Below are positions 37,346 through 46,793 of a DNA stretch of 64,000 bases, one piece after another. The DNA is from Stutzerimonas stutzeri. GTDB lineage: Bacteria; Pseudomonadota; Gammaproteobacteria; Pseudomonadales; Pseudomonadaceae. A model generated the notes under the pieces. That model was not told where the DNA came from and made no database searches. It worked only from the letters and a program-made list of their open reading frames with translations. Position 1 is the stretch's first letter. Every line of letters starts with the position of its first letter. The stretch spans positions 1-64,000 of the forward strand of contig NZ_JAMOIC010000005.1 of NCBI RefSeq assembly GCF_024448895.1, given 5' to 3'. Both the position numbers and the translations under genes were made by a program.

Positions 37346-37909
37346 ATGACCACCCTCGAACTCATCGCCTCCGCCCTCGGCGTTCTTGCCGTCTGGCTTA
37401 CCGTGCGGCAAAACCCGCTGTGCTGGCCCATCGGTTTGGTGATGGTGTCGCTCTATGCCTGGTTCTTCTTCGAGGCGCGGTTGTATTCGCAGGTGTTGCT
37501 CAACGGAGTGTTCGCGGCCATGCAGCTGTATGGCTGGTGGCAGTGGACGCGTGGCAGCAGCGGGGAAGGCGGCCGGCCGGTGGTGGGTGCGACGGCGATG
37601 GAGATCGGCGTTGGCCTGCTGGCGGCGACGCTGGGCAGTCTCGGGCTGGGTTTGTTGATGGCGACGGCTACCGAAGCGGCCTACCCCTGGCCGGATGCGG
37701 CGTTGACGGCGTTCAGTCTGCTCGCTCAGCTGTGGATGGCGCTCAAGCGTTGGCAGTGCTGGGTATTGTGGATCGTGGTGGACGTGCTCTACGTGGCGTT
37801 CTTCGTTTTTCAGGAGTACTGGCTCACCTCGGGGCTGTACGGGTTGTTCACCATGCTGGCGGTGATGGGCATACGTGAGTGGCTGCGGTCGAGGCTCTCG
37901 GTGCAATGA
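37346..37909 (+). CDS. pnuC: Nicotinamide riboside transporter
   Basis: Encodes 187 residues from ATG 37346. About seven membrane segments; family residues in YGWWQW, LTAFSLLAQLWMALK and WIVVDVLYVAFF. Imports nicotinamide riboside for NAD salvage. A NadR-type kinase lies 2.9 kb downstream on the same strand (40809). Divergent from the PAAR gene. Confidence 0.9.
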   Translation: MTTLELIASALGVLAVWLTVRQNPLCWPIGLVMVSLYAWFFFEARLYSQVLLNGVFAAMQLYGWWQWTRGSSGEGGRPVVGATAMEIGVGLLAATLGSLGLGLLMATATEAAYPWPDAALTAFSLLAQLWMALKRWQCWVLWIVVDVLYVAFFVFQEYWLTSGLYGLFTMLAVMGIREWLRSRLSVQ

Positions 37910-38021
37910 AGCCTTAGCCGGCCAGCCCCTGTGTGTGAGGCTCTGGTGTGATGGTCGGTTAGACTGGCCGAAATGGCCCCCGCGAGGCGAGGGCCTTACC
38001 CCCTCTCGACAGGACCACAGG

Positions 38022-38393
38022 ATGCTTCCCAGCAAACGCGACCAGACCCGTATCGAGCGGCAGCTGTCCAGCTGCCTTACCGAGGCTTGCGAAGAGGGCA
38101 AGGCGCAGATCGTCGGCTTTAGCTGGCTCACCCACGGGGTGGATTACGGCCGCTTCCCCGAAAGCCTGCAGGTCACCTGGATCTTCAACACCGAGGCGCA
38201 AAAAACCGATGCGCTCGCCCAGGGGCAGGATGACCTTATGCGAACCCTCACCCGAGCGGCGCTGGATGAGGCCGGAATCGACATGGAGAAACTGATCGCT
38301 CCGGTGCGCTTAGACAGCGAAGAGGCCTGCAAACGGGCCGATGGTGGTGACTGGCAGCGTCGCTTGGCTCGCAGTGCCACGACCCGGCACTGA
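38022..38393 (+). CDS. Conserved hypothetical protein
   Basis: Encodes 123 residues from ATG 38022 (MLPSKRDQTRIERQLSSC), preceded by ACAGGA. Soluble, with VGFSWLTHGVDYGRFPESLQ and a helical C-terminus. It resembles a small Pseudomonas protein of unknown function; I cannot assign a domain. Two bases separate it from the DUF1289 gene, so they form an operon. Confidence 0.65.
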   Translation: MLPSKRDQTRIERQLSSCLTEACEEGKAQIVGFSWLTHGVDYGRFPESLQVTWIFNTEAQKTDALAQGQDDLMRTLTRAALDEAGIDMEKLIAPVRLDSEEACKRADGGDWQRRLARSATTRH

Positions 38394-38395
38394 CC

Positions 38396-38581
38396 GTGGC
38401 AAAGGACATCGAAAACCCCTGCGTTTCCGTCTGCCAGTTGAGTGGCGAGCTGTGTCTCAGCTGTGGGCGAACCAAAGAAGACATTCGCAAGTGGAAGCGG
38501 ATGAAGCGCCCGGAAAAGATGGCTGCGGCGCAGCGTGCAGCGTTGCAGCTGAAACGCCTGCAGGCTGGCAAAGGACCTTGA
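38396..38581 (+). CDS. DUF1289 family protein
   Basis: Encodes 61 residues from GTG 38396. Cysteine pattern NPCVSVC...LCLSCGRTKEDI followed by W matches DUF1289, a small presumably metal-binding family of unknown function. Immediately follows the preceding hypothetical gene. Confidence 0.85.
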   Translation: MAKDIENPCVSVCQLSGELCLSCGRTKEDIRKWKRMKRPEKMAAAQRAALQLKRLQAGKGP

Positions 38582-38847
38582 TCAGGGGTTGAGGGCTTGC
38601 CTTGCAGCACCAGGGCCGCACCTGTTTGGCTGCTTCTCAGAGGCAGCAAGCCGTGGCCCGCGTCCGTTGGGCTGTGATCACGATTCGGTTTGCAGTTGAT
38701 GATTTACACTCCTGTAACCCGCGTGCCAGAGCATGTGGTTTTCACGTCTAAACACAGCGCCTGCCCTCGGGTGCGATGTCATCGACCGGCCCCGCCGTCG
38801 GTTGCCACTAGCAAGAACCCGCCCACTCGCCAGAGCAAACTGTCCCC

Positions 38848-40683
38848 ATGTTGTTTCGCCGTTTCGAAAACCTGATCGATGTCTTCAAGCCCAGCCCCGA
38901 CGTCGCGCCGCCCGCCGGCATGCTGCGGTTCTACGCGCATTACCTGAAGCAGGTCTGGCCGTTGATGATCGCCGTGCTGGTGATCGGCTTCTTCGCCGCG
39001 CTGATCGAGGTGGCGCTGTTCAGCTTCCTTGGCCAGCTGATCGACATGGCGCAGACGACCGATGACGCGCGGACCTTTTTCACCGAACACCGTAACGATC
39101 TGCTGTGGATGGCGCTGGTGGCGCTGATCATCCGGCCCTTCGTGTTCGGCCTGCATAACCTGCTGACCCATCAGGCGATCAACCCCGGGCTGACCAATCT
39201 CATTCGCTGGCAGAACCACCGGTACGTGCTCAAGCAGAGCCTGAATTTCTTCCAGAACGATTTCGCCGGGCGCATTGCCCAGCGCGTCATGCAGACCGGC
39301 CCGTCGCTGCGCGATTCGGCCATGCAGGTGATCGATGCGATGTGGCATGTGGTGGTCTACGCCGGCAGCGCGCTGTACCTGTTCGCCGCCGCCGACCTGC
39401 GCCTGATCGTGCCGTTGGTGTTGTGGATTGTCAGCTACAGCGCGGCCCTCTGGTACTTCGTGCCGCGCATCAAGGCGCGCTCGGCGGCCGCATCTTCGGC
39501 GCGCTCCAAGGTGATGGGCCGGGTGGTCGACGGTTACAGCAACGTCGCCACGCTCAAGCTGTTCGCCCATTCCAGGGAAGAGGAAAGCTACGCCCGTGAG
39601 GCGATGCAGGAGCTTCTGGATAAATTCCGCCTGCAGTCGCGCACCATCACCAGCCTGGATTTCCTCATCACCTGCATGAACGGCCTGTTGATCGTCGGCA
39701 CCGGTGCACTGGCGCTGTGGCTGTGGAGCGAAGCGCTGATCACCACCGGCGCCATCGCCCTGGCGCTGGGCCTGGTGATCCGCATCAACAACATGGCCGA
39801 GTGGATCATGTGGGTGGTCAACGGCATCTTCGAGAACGTCGGCACCGTGCAGGACGGCATGAAGAGCATCGTCCGGCCCCGCGATGTGCTCGACCGTGAA
39901 GACGCCAAGCCGCTGCAGGTTGAGCAGGGCGGCGTGCGCTTCGACGACGTGCATTTTCACTACGGCAAAAAGGGTGGCGTGATCAGCGGCCTCACCATCG
40001 ACATCCGTCCCGGCGAGAAAATTGGCCTGGTCGGACCTTCGGGCGCCGGCAAATCGACACTGGTCAATCTGCTGCTGCGCCTCTATGACCTGGAAAGTGG
40101 GCACATCCTCATCGATGGGCAGAACGTCGCCGACGTCAGCCAGGAAAGCCTGCGCGCCAACATCGGCGTGGTGACGCAGGACACCTCGCTGCTGCACCGT
40201 TCCATTCGCGACAACCTGCGCTACGGCAAGCCCGACGCCAGCGATGAACAACTCTGGGCTGCGGCGCGCAAAGCCCGCGCCGATGCGTTCGTCACCACGC
40301 TGGACGACGGGCAGGGTGGGCTTGGCTTCGAGGCCATGGTCGGAGAGCGTGGGGTGAAGCTGTCCGGCGGCCAGCGCCAACGCATCGCCATCGCCCGGGT
40401 GCTGCTCAAGGACGCGCCGATCTTGGTGCTCGATGAAGCCACCTCGGCGCTGGATTCGGAAGTCGAAGCGGCCATTCAGGAGAGCCTGGACACGCTCATG
40501 GACGGCAAGACGGTCATCGCCATTGCGCACCGGCTGTCGACCATCGCACGCATGGATCGACTGGTGGTGATCGACGAAGGCCAGGTGATTGAGACCGGCA
40601 CCCACGCAGAACTCATCGAACGCGGCGGCCTGTATGCGCGCCTGTGGCAGCACCAGACCGGAGGTTTTGTCGGTGTGGATTGA
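38848..40683 (+). CDS. ABC exporter, fused membrane and ATPase domains
   Basis: Encodes 611 residues in MsbA/MDR arrangement. N-terminal membrane domain with about six segments (residues 30-330; for example LMIAVLVIGFFAALIEVALF), C-terminal ATPase with Walker A GPSGAGKST, signature LSGGQRQR, Walker B ILVLDEATSALD and H-loop AIAHRLS. Homodimeric exporter of lipid or drug-like substrates; substrate unknown. No periplasmic adaptor is adjacent. Confidence 0.92.
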   Translation: MLFRRFENLIDVFKPSPDVAPPAGMLRFYAHYLKQVWPLMIAVLVIGFFAALIEVALFSFLGQLIDMAQTTDDARTFFTEHRNDLLWMALVALIIRPFVFGLHNLLTHQAINPGLTNLIRWQNHRYVLKQSLNFFQNDFAGRIAQRVMQTGPSLRDSAMQVIDAMWHVVVYAGSALYLFAAADLRLIVPLVLWIVSYSAALWYFVPRIKARSAAASSARSKVMGRVVDGYSNVATLKLFAHSREEESYAREAMQELLDKFRLQSRTITSLDFLITCMNGLLIVGTGALALWLWSEALITTGAIALALGLVIRINNMAEWIMWVVNGIFENVGTVQDGMKSIVRPRDVLDREDAKPLQVEQGGVRFDDVHFHYGKKGGVISGLTIDIRPGEKIGLVGPSGAGKSTLVNLLLRLYDLESGHILIDGQNVADVSQESLRANIGVVTQDTSLLHRSIRDNLRYGKPDASDEQLWAAARKARADAFVTTLDDGQGGLGFEAMVGERGVKLSGGQRQRIAIARVLLKDAPILVLDEATSALDSEVEAAIQESLDTLMDGKTVIAIAHRLSTIARMDRLVVIDEGQVIETGTHAELIERGGLYARLWQHQTGGFVGVD

Positions 40684-40808
40684 GGCGAAAGGGTGCGGAC
40701 GGGCGATGGACCGGGGCGTCGAACTTCAGGGAATTCGGACATGACAATCGCGGCTCTGCTTATCGGCCGGCCTCTCGCTTTCCTGCGGAACGAAAGGCAC
40801 GTGGCTCG

Positions 40809-41333
40809 ATGAAAGTGCTGGTGCTCACCGGGGCGGAATCCACCGGCAAGAGCTGGCTCGCCGCGCGGCTTCAGCAGCGCTTCGGCGGTGTGGTGGTTGG
40901 CGAATACGTCCGTCATTTCATCGACCACGAACGGCGTGACACCTGCCTGGATGATATCCCCGCCATCGCCCGCGGCCAGCTCATGTGGGAAGACGCCGCA
41001 CGCGTTGGGGCGCCCGGGCTGCTGATCCTCGATACCCATCTGCTGAGCAACATGGTCTGGAGCCAGACGCTGTTCGGCAGCTGCCCGCCATGGCTGGAAG
41101 ATGAACTGCTGGCGCGCCGATACGACCAGCATCTGCTGCTATCACCCGACGGCGCCGAATGGCATGCGGATGGCCAGCGCTGCCAACCGGATATGCGCGA
41201 GCGCTGGCAATTCCATGAGGCCTGTCGGGCGTGGCTTGAGAGCCATCGTCAGCCTTTCGTGGAGATTGCCGGCGATTGGGCCAGCCGCGAAGCGCAGGCA
41301 ATCGAGCGGGTCCACGCGCTGCTGGATGAGTGA
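40809..41333 (+). CDS. NadR-type ribosylnicotinamide kinase-like ATPase
   Basis: Encodes 174 residues. P-loop LTGAESTGKSWLAARL at the N-terminus, then VVGEYVRHFIDHE and ILDTHLLSNMVWSQTLFGS, matching the C-terminal kinase domain of NadR (AAA_28). Lacks the DNA-binding and adenylyltransferase domains of enteric NadR (about 400 residues). Together with pnuC it suggests salvage of nicotinamide riboside. Confidence 0.85.
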   Translation: MKVLVLTGAESTGKSWLAARLQQRFGGVVVGEYVRHFIDHERRDTCLDDIPAIARGQLMWEDAARVGAPGLLILDTHLLSNMVWSQTLFGSCPPWLEDELLARRYDQHLLLSPDGAEWHADGQRCQPDMRERWQFHEACRAWLESHRQPFVEIAGDWASREAQAIERVHALLDE

Positions 41334-41440
41334 TGCGCTAGCCGCACTCGTTTGGGACGTGATTGTCTTCTTTTTGCCTGGCTGATGACTTCGCTGCTGA
41401 CAGCGACGGGTCCGCTCCATGTCCACAAATCGAGAACGCT

Positions 41441-42070
41441 ATGAATATTTTCCTGACATCTTCATTCGCGGAAGTCGCGGACTTGTTTGTCACCTTCACT
41501 CAAGGTGCATGCCGTGGCCAGAGGGTTACGTTGATTCCCACGGCAAGTCTCGGCGAGGAAGTGAACGCTTACCTTATCGCCGCCAAGGATGCGCTCGTTG
41601 CAGCTGGTCTGGTGATCGACGAGCTCGAAGTGTCGACAGCCAGTCAGGCAGAGATTGCCGAAAAGCTTGAACGTAACGCGTTCATTTACGTGGCCGGCGG
41701 GAACACCTTTTTCCTCTTGCAGGAGCTGAAGCGGACCGGTGCGGACACTTTGATCGTAGAGCAGGTCCGGGCAGGCAAGTGTTATATCGGCGAGTCCGCC
41801 GGTTCTGCCGTGCTTGCCCCCAGCATCGAATACTTGCAGAGGCTGGATGACCCCAGCGCCGCTCCGGATCTCGACTCCTATGCGTCGCTCGCATTGGTGG
41901 ATTTCTACCCGCTACCTCATTACAGGAACGCACCATTCAAAGAGGCAGTCGAGCAGGTATTGATCGAGTACAACGGCACGCTGGACCTTCGCCCATTCGG
42001 TAACCACCAGGCGATTGCCATAGCGGGCAATAACGTCGATATCCAGACAAGCACGAAACCCTCTGAATAG
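41441..42070 (+). CDS. Peptidase S51 (dipeptidase E-like) protein
   Basis: Encodes 209 residues. Alpha/beta fold of the class I glutamine amidotransferase superfamily: IYVAGGNTFFLLQEL, nucleophile Ser in GESAGSAVLAP and His in YPLPHYRN. Dipeptidase E cleaves N-terminal Asp dipeptides; this one is a divergent relative common in bacteria, so exact specificity is uncertain. Confidence 0.85.
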   Translation: MNIFLTSSFAEVADLFVTFTQGACRGQRVTLIPTASLGEEVNAYLIAAKDALVAAGLVIDELEVSTASQAEIAEKLERNAFIYVAGGNTFFLLQELKRTGADTLIVEQVRAGKCYIGESAGSAVLAPSIEYLQRLDDPSAAPDLDSYASLALVDFYPLPHYRNAPFKEAVEQVLIEYNGTLDLRPFGNHQAIAIAGNNVDIQTSTKPSE

Positions 42071-42115
42071 ACGGGGCGATGGCTAACGCTAGGGCGCGGC
42101 ATGTTTATGGGCGGT

Positions 42116-42134
42116 GGTGGGCTGAAGCCCACCG
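42116..42134. repeat. GTGGGCTGAAGCCCAC palindrome
   Basis: Same palindrome as at 27659 and 27722. It lies in the 185-bp gap between the peptidase and the membrane protein. Confidence 0.6.
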
Positions 42135-42255
42135 ATTCGTAGCTCAGCGCCGGGATTTATCGACACCTCTGACGCTCTCATGTGGGTAGCCTGCGGCTCA
42201 GCCGACGTCGAGTCTTTGATGCGGGTGGGACGGCGTTTCGATAAGGGGAAAGCGC

Positions 42256-42660
42256 GTGGACAGTCGGGAATTCGTTTGGGCGCATTTCAAGCTCAATGCC
42301 GAGCAGCGCCTGCGAGGGTTCAACTTCTTCGTGGTGCTGGCGATCTTTGCTGATGGCGGGGTGCTGGCGGCGCTGGAGCGAGGGTTTTCGCCGGGGCTGC
42401 TGGTGCTGCTGGGCGCTTTCACCGTGTTGCTGGCGATGGTTTTCTGGCTGGTCGATGCGCGCAGCCGCCAGCTGTTGCAGCTGACCATTACGGCGCTCAA
42501 GGAGATGGAGTTGGAGTTTCCCGCCAGCCACCGGCTGTTCGCTCACGATGCGTTGGGGCAAAGCTGGATCATCAGTTACACCTTCGCCATTCGCGCGCTG
42601 TTGCTGGCACAGATGGGTTTTGGCCTGGGCGTGCTCGGCTACGGGCTGTACCACTGGTAA
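42256..42660 (+). CDS. Small membrane protein of unknown function
   Basis: Encodes 134 residues from a GTG start. Three hydrophobic segments: about 24-42 (FFVVLAIFADGGVLAAL), 46-66 (GLLVLLGAFTVLLAMVFWLV) and 112-132 (LLLAQMGFGLGVLGYGLY). The intervening helix carries DARSRQLLQLTITALKEME, a cytoplasmic amphipathic stretch. I recognise no named family; similar small proteins (RipA-like) occur widely in Proteobacteria. Confidence 0.6.
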   Translation: MDSREFVWAHFKLNAEQRLRGFNFFVVLAIFADGGVLAALERGFSPGLLVLLGAFTVLLAMVFWLVDARSRQLLQLTITALKEMELEFPASHRLFAHDALGQSWIISYTFAIRALLLAQMGFGLGVLGYGLYHW

Positions 42661-42911
42661 TTGATGTCGGTCAGACCATCGACAGGCTCAGCCTGTAGCG
42701 AGCGCGTCCGTCCTCTTTTGAACCCTATGAATCCGGGATCTGGCTGAGTTCATCGACAGCACGATTTCGCGCTGCTCATGTGAATGGCTCGTCACGCGCT
42801 TTGCCGATGCCGGCGCGGTTGATCGATCAGGCGCCGAAGCGCCTGTGCATGACGGTCCGCTGGCGATGTACACCAGCGGCGGTGTTGATGTCGCTTGCTC
42901 AGCCGTGACGC

Positions 42912-44834
42912 TTAAACGCGGAACCGACGTACCTGGTTCTGCAGCTCGGTGCCGAGCTTGGCCAGTTCCAGGCTGGCGCTGGCGGTTTGCTCACTGGCGG
43001 TCGAGGTTTGATCGGCGATGTCCTGCACGCTGACGACGCTGCGGTTGATCTCATCGACGACGGCACCTTGCTGCTCGGCGGCGGCGGCGATCTGCTGGGT
43101 CATGCCCTGAACCCTGGATATGCTCTGAGTGATGCTGTTCAGGGCTGCGCCGGCTTCGCGAGCCAGTTCCACAGTGCTGGTGGTCAGCGCACGGCTGTCG
43201 CCCATCCGTTGTACGGCTGTGGCAGTGCCTTGCTGCAGTGCGGAGATCAGCGTTTCGATCTCCTGCGTGGATTGCTGGGTGCGCCGGGCCAGCCCGCGAA
43301 CCTCGTCGGCCACGACCGCGAAACCGCGTCCGGCTTCACCTGCACGGGCAGCTTCAATCGCCGCGTTCAGGGCGAGCAGGTTGGTTTGTTCGGACACCGC
43401 TTTGATCACATCGAGCATGTTGCCAATCGTGCCGCTTTCCTGCTCCAGCGCACCCATGGCGGCGCTGGAACGCTCGACTTCGCTGGCCAGCCGCTCGATC
43501 TGGACAACCGTCTGGTTGACGATCTGCGCGCCGGACATGGCGTCGGCCGCGGCCTGATCCACCGAGGAGGCCGCTTCCACGGCGTTGCGGGCGACGTCTT
43601 GTACGGAAGTCGCCATCTCGTGCATGGCCGTGGCGACCTGTTCGGTTTCCAGCTTCTGGCTATTGGTGCCGGCCATGGTCTGCTGGGTGATGGCGGACAA
43701 TTCTTCGGTGGCGCTGGCGATCTGCGTAGCACCGTCGCCGATGTGGCTAACCAGCCTACGCAGGCTGACGGTCATCTGGGCCAGGCCGGCCTGCAGCTGG
43801 CCGATCTCATCCCCCCGACGAACAGGTTCAGTCTGGCTCAGATCGCCATTGGCGATGCGCTGCACGTCAGCCAGGGCGGCGCGCAGTGCCGGGACGATCT
43901 GCTGGGTGATCAGCCACGCCGCGGCGATGCCGATCAACAGGGCCACCAGAATGCTCACACTGAGCTGCTGGACTGCTCGCTGCACATCGTCTTCGCGGGA
44001 CTTCATCTGGCTGCCATAGAGCGAGTCGGTGCCTGCCACCAGTGCATCGCCCTGGGCCTTGATCGCGGTGATGACGGCTTGAATCTGCAGCAGCGCGGCC
44101 TGGTTGATATCCAGCGCGGCGCGGTAGCCCTTCATGTGGCTGTCGAGTGCGTCGACACTGGGTGCATCCAGTTCGCCAAAGGCGCTGCGCAGGAGGGGAA
44201 TGGTCGCTATCGCGTGTTCTGCCTGTGCAACCGCCTTGGCCAGGTTTTCGGGGTTGCCGCTATAGGTGTATCCGCGGACTTCAAAGCGCGCGCGTTGGAA
44301 ATCCAGCTGCAACTGGTCGAGCGCCTTGGTGCGTTCGAGCAGTGTCTGGGCATCTGGGTAATTACTGTCGATCTGGGGTTCCAGCGTGGCGAAAAGCGCA
44401 ACTGCCGCGTCGGAATGCTCGCCCAGTTGCCCCCGTGCAGCGCTGCTCTGGCGATAGGCTGCGGTGAGCTTGCCGAACTCGTCGCTATAGCGTTGCACTG
44501 TCTGGCCCAGGCTTTCCAACACTGCCCGGTCTTCATCAAGGCGTAGTGTGCCGAGCAATTCCTTACGGTGATCGGAGACTTCGGTCAGGGCAGCTTGCAT
44601 CGCTTCGCCAAGGGCAGCGTCGCCATTGCTGGCAACAAAGGCGCTACGGGCCAGCCTGAGGCTATAGACATCTTGCAGCAGGTGATTGACTGCACTGCTG
44701 CGGTCCATACGTGAGGACAGGCTGCTGATGCCGCTCCAGCCCGCCCAGGCGATTATCAGACTCAGCGACAACGACAGGCCGAAACCTGCAATGAGTTTCA
44801 TCGAGACGCGGGTGTTGGCGAGCCACTTGAACAT
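42912..44834 (-). CDS. Methyl-accepting chemotaxis protein
   Basis: Encodes 640 residues from ATG 44834 ([17 protein letters not shown]). First membrane segment about 12-32, periplasmic four-helix-bundle type ligand domain about 33-290, second segment about 295-315, HAMP about 316-370, then the cytoplasmic signalling hairpin with the invariant tip [20 protein letters not shown]. No C-terminal CheR-binding pentapeptide is visible (ends QVRRFRV). Ligand unknown. Confidence 0.93.
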   Translation of the reverse strand: MFKWLANTRVSMKLIAGFGLSLSLSLIIAWAGWSGISSLSSRMDRSSAVNHLLQDVYSLRLARSAFVASNGDAALGEAMQAALTEVSDHRKELLGTLRLDEDRAVLESLGQTVQRYSDEFGKLTAAYRQSSAARGQLGEHSDAAVALFATLEPQIDSNYPDAQTLLERTKALDQLQLDFQRARFEVRGYTYSGNPENLAKAVAQAEHAIATIPLLRSAFGELDAPSVDALDSHMKGYRAALDINQAALLQIQAVITAIKAQGDALVAGTDSLYGSQMKSREDDVQRAVQQLSVSILVALLIGIAAAWLITQQIVPALRAALADVQRIANGDLSQTEPVRRGDEIGQLQAGLAQMTVSLRRLVSHIGDGATQIASATEELSAITQQTMAGTNSQKLETEQVATAMHEMATSVQDVARNAVEAASSVDQAAADAMSGAQIVNQTVVQIERLASEVERSSAAMGALEQESGTIGNMLDVIKAVSEQTNLLALNAAIEAARAGEAGRGFAVVADEVRGLARRTQQSTQEIETLISALQQGTATAVQRMGDSRALTTSTVELAREAGAALNSITQSISRVQGMTQQIAAAAEQQGAVVDEINRSVVSVQDIADQTSTASEQTASASLELAKLGTELQNQVRRFRV

Positions 44835-45232
44835 TTGATGCTCCACGGCCCGTCAAGCAGGCGTCGTCTGGATGGTCAACGCGACCAATGTAAGGACTTC
44901 GGCTGTTCATCTGTCAGCTTGAATTGAGCCGACGAACGAGCGGCGTGGCTATCATGAACGCTCCGGTAGAAGCCCTCAGAAAGCGCTCAGCAGGACGCCA
45001 TGGCGAAGCGGTCGGTAAACCGCCGCGAAGAAGGGCGGTGACGCAGGTCTGGCTCAGAGATCTGCGGGCTGTTCGCCTGGTGATGCCGCATCGCGATTTG
45101 TTGCGACGTTCTCACCCTTTTCATCACATTGCATGGCGCGCTGGAGCCTGCGAAGACGCGCTGATAGAGTGCCGCCGCTTGCCAACCACCGGCTGACAGG
45201 ACGTCTGCCCAGCCGCCGCACAGGACGTTTTC
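44835..45232. other. Intergenic region, divergent starts
   Basis: 398 bp between the chemoreceptor and the YdgA-like gene. Open frames here overlap shadows of coding strands and have no family resemblance. I see no repeat or clear promoter. Confidence 0.45.
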
Positions 45233-46708
45233 ATGAAAAAGCTCGCACTCGCCGTTGCCGTACCTCTGGCCCTCATCGGGGCCGCCACCGTTTACACCAG
45301 TACTCAGGTCGAATCGACCGCGCGCGATGCCGTCGACCAGGCCAATCTCAAGCTGCGCCAGATGAACATCGGCGCCGGTGCCGACGTCAGCTTGACGATG
45401 CTCAGCTTCGACCGCGGCCTGCTCTCCAGCGAAGCCCGCTATCAGATCGACTTCGAAGCGCCTGATGACGAGGGCAACACCCAGCAGTATTCGGTGCTGC
45501 TGCAGGATCGTCTCGAGCACGGCCCGTTTCCTGTTTCGCGTCTCGCCCGTGGCCGCCTGATGCCGGTCGCTGCTCAGAGCCACGTTCAGCTCGAGCGCAC
45601 ACCGCTGACCGAAAAGCTGTTCGAAGCTGCCGGTGACGAAGCGCCGCTGATCGGCGAAGTCACCATTGGCTATGACGGCCGCCAGCATGGCGAGCTGCGC
45701 TCGGCGGCGTTCAACATCGAGGATGCCGAAGGCACGCTTCGCGTTTCGCCCGGCAGCGTCACCTTCGAAGCGGCAGAGGACGCCACCTCGTTCAGCATGG
45801 AAGGTGAGTTGAAAGAGATCGAGCTCAACCTGACCGGTGAATCGGGCAAGCCGGTACGGATGAGCATCCGCGGCGTCAGCATGTCCGGCGACAAGGCGGA
45901 GGATGCCAACGGCTTCGCGCTGGGTCCTTCGGCCCTGACCGTCGAGCGGATGGACATCCAGGCCGGCGACGCACCCGCTGTAGTCATCCGCAAGGCGTCT
46001 TTCGAAGAGTCGCTGGGCCTCGGCAGCCGTGGGCTCGACCAGACCGCCGCCTACCGCGTTGGCGAACTGGAGGCGCAAGGCCACACGTTCAGCAACATCA
46101 CCCTCGCTTTCAGCCTGCGCCACCTTGAAGAAGCCAGCCTTAAGGCGCTGGTCGACAGCTACAAGGCGATGCTCGAAAACGGCGCCAGCCAGGAAGATGC
46201 CATCGCCAACATGACCGAAGCCCAGCAGAGCGAGCTGCAAATGCAAGCCATGCAGCTGCTGGAGCACAAGCCGACCCTGGCGCTGGACGAGTTTGGCTTC
46301 CAGACCGTCAACGGCGCTGCCCGGCTCGCGCTGGTGCTTGATCTGCAGAGCCCGAATGCAGACGCCTTCACTCCTGACGCAATGGCCACCAGCATGCTCG
46401 CTGCGCTCAAAGCCGACGCCGGGATTGACAAGGCTCTGGTGCGCGACATCGCCAGCCTGATCGTCAAGCACCAGCAAGGTGACGAGCCGAACCCGGCTGC
46501 ACTGCAGCAGGAAACCGATGCCGCCACCGATCTGTTCAGCGGTATGGCGCTCAATACCGGCTGGTTCCAGCTGCAGGGTGATCACCTCGCCAGTTCACTG
46601 CACTATGCCGACGACAAAGTGACGCTGAACGGCCGCGACATGAGCGTGCAGGAGTTCATCGGCTTTGCCTTCGGTTCGGCTCAGGGCGCTGGACTGCTCG
46701 GTCAGTAA
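45233..46708 (+). CDS. YdgA/DUF945 family protein
   Basis: Encodes 491 residues, close to the family's usual size. An N-terminal signal anchor (LALAVAVPLALIGAATVYTS) is followed by a long repetitive beta-strand domain typical of DUF945 proteins, e.g. VSLTMLSFDRGLLSSEARYQ. Function is unknown; these proteins are probably periplasmic and membrane-anchored. Followed by a strong terminator. Confidence 0.82.
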   Translation: MKKLALAVAVPLALIGAATVYTSTQVESTARDAVDQANLKLRQMNIGAGADVSLTMLSFDRGLLSSEARYQIDFEAPDDEGNTQQYSVLLQDRLEHGPFPVSRLARGRLMPVAAQSHVQLERTPLTEKLFEAAGDEAPLIGEVTIGYDGRQHGELRSAAFNIEDAEGTLRVSPGSVTFEAAEDATSFSMEGELKEIELNLTGESGKPVRMSIRGVSMSGDKAEDANGFALGPSALTVERMDIQAGDAPAVVIRKASFEESLGLGSRGLDQTAAYRVGELEAQGHTFSNITLAFSLRHLEEASLKALVDSYKAMLENGASQEDAIANMTEAQQSELQMQAMQLLEHKPTLALDEFGFQTVNGAARLALVLDLQSPNADAFTPDAMATSMLAALKADAGIDKALVRDIASLIVKHQQGDEPNPAALQQETDAATDLFSGMALNTGWFQLQGDHLASSLHYADDKVTLNGRDMSVQEFIGFAFGSAQGAGLLGQ

Positions 46709-46724
46709 GTCACGGGCTGCATGA

Positions 46725-46752
46725 AAAAGGGCGACCTTCGGGTCGCCTTTTT
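46725..46752. terminator. Bidirectional rho-independent terminator
   Basis: AAAAAGGGCGACC TTCG GGTCGCCTTTTT: a 7-bp GC stem on a TTCG tetraloop with A-run before and T-run after, between convergent genes (stops at 46708 and 46794). Confidence 0.9.
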
Positions 46753-46793
46753 CGTGTGTGAATGCGAAGTGCATGGTCGTCCACGCGCCAGCT

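Noticed and set aside
38779-40653. 624-residue open frame opposite the ABC exporter
   Set aside because: Antisense shadow; composition (His, Gln, Arg rich) is typical of the reverse strand of high-GC genes.
42987-44546. 519-residue open frame opposite the chemoreceptor
   Set aside because: Antisense shadow; the chemoreceptor motifs on the other strand are unambiguous.
44987-46585. 532-residue open frame opposite the YdgA-like gene
   Set aside because: Antisense shadow with no domain match; the sense strand has a signal anchor and terminator.
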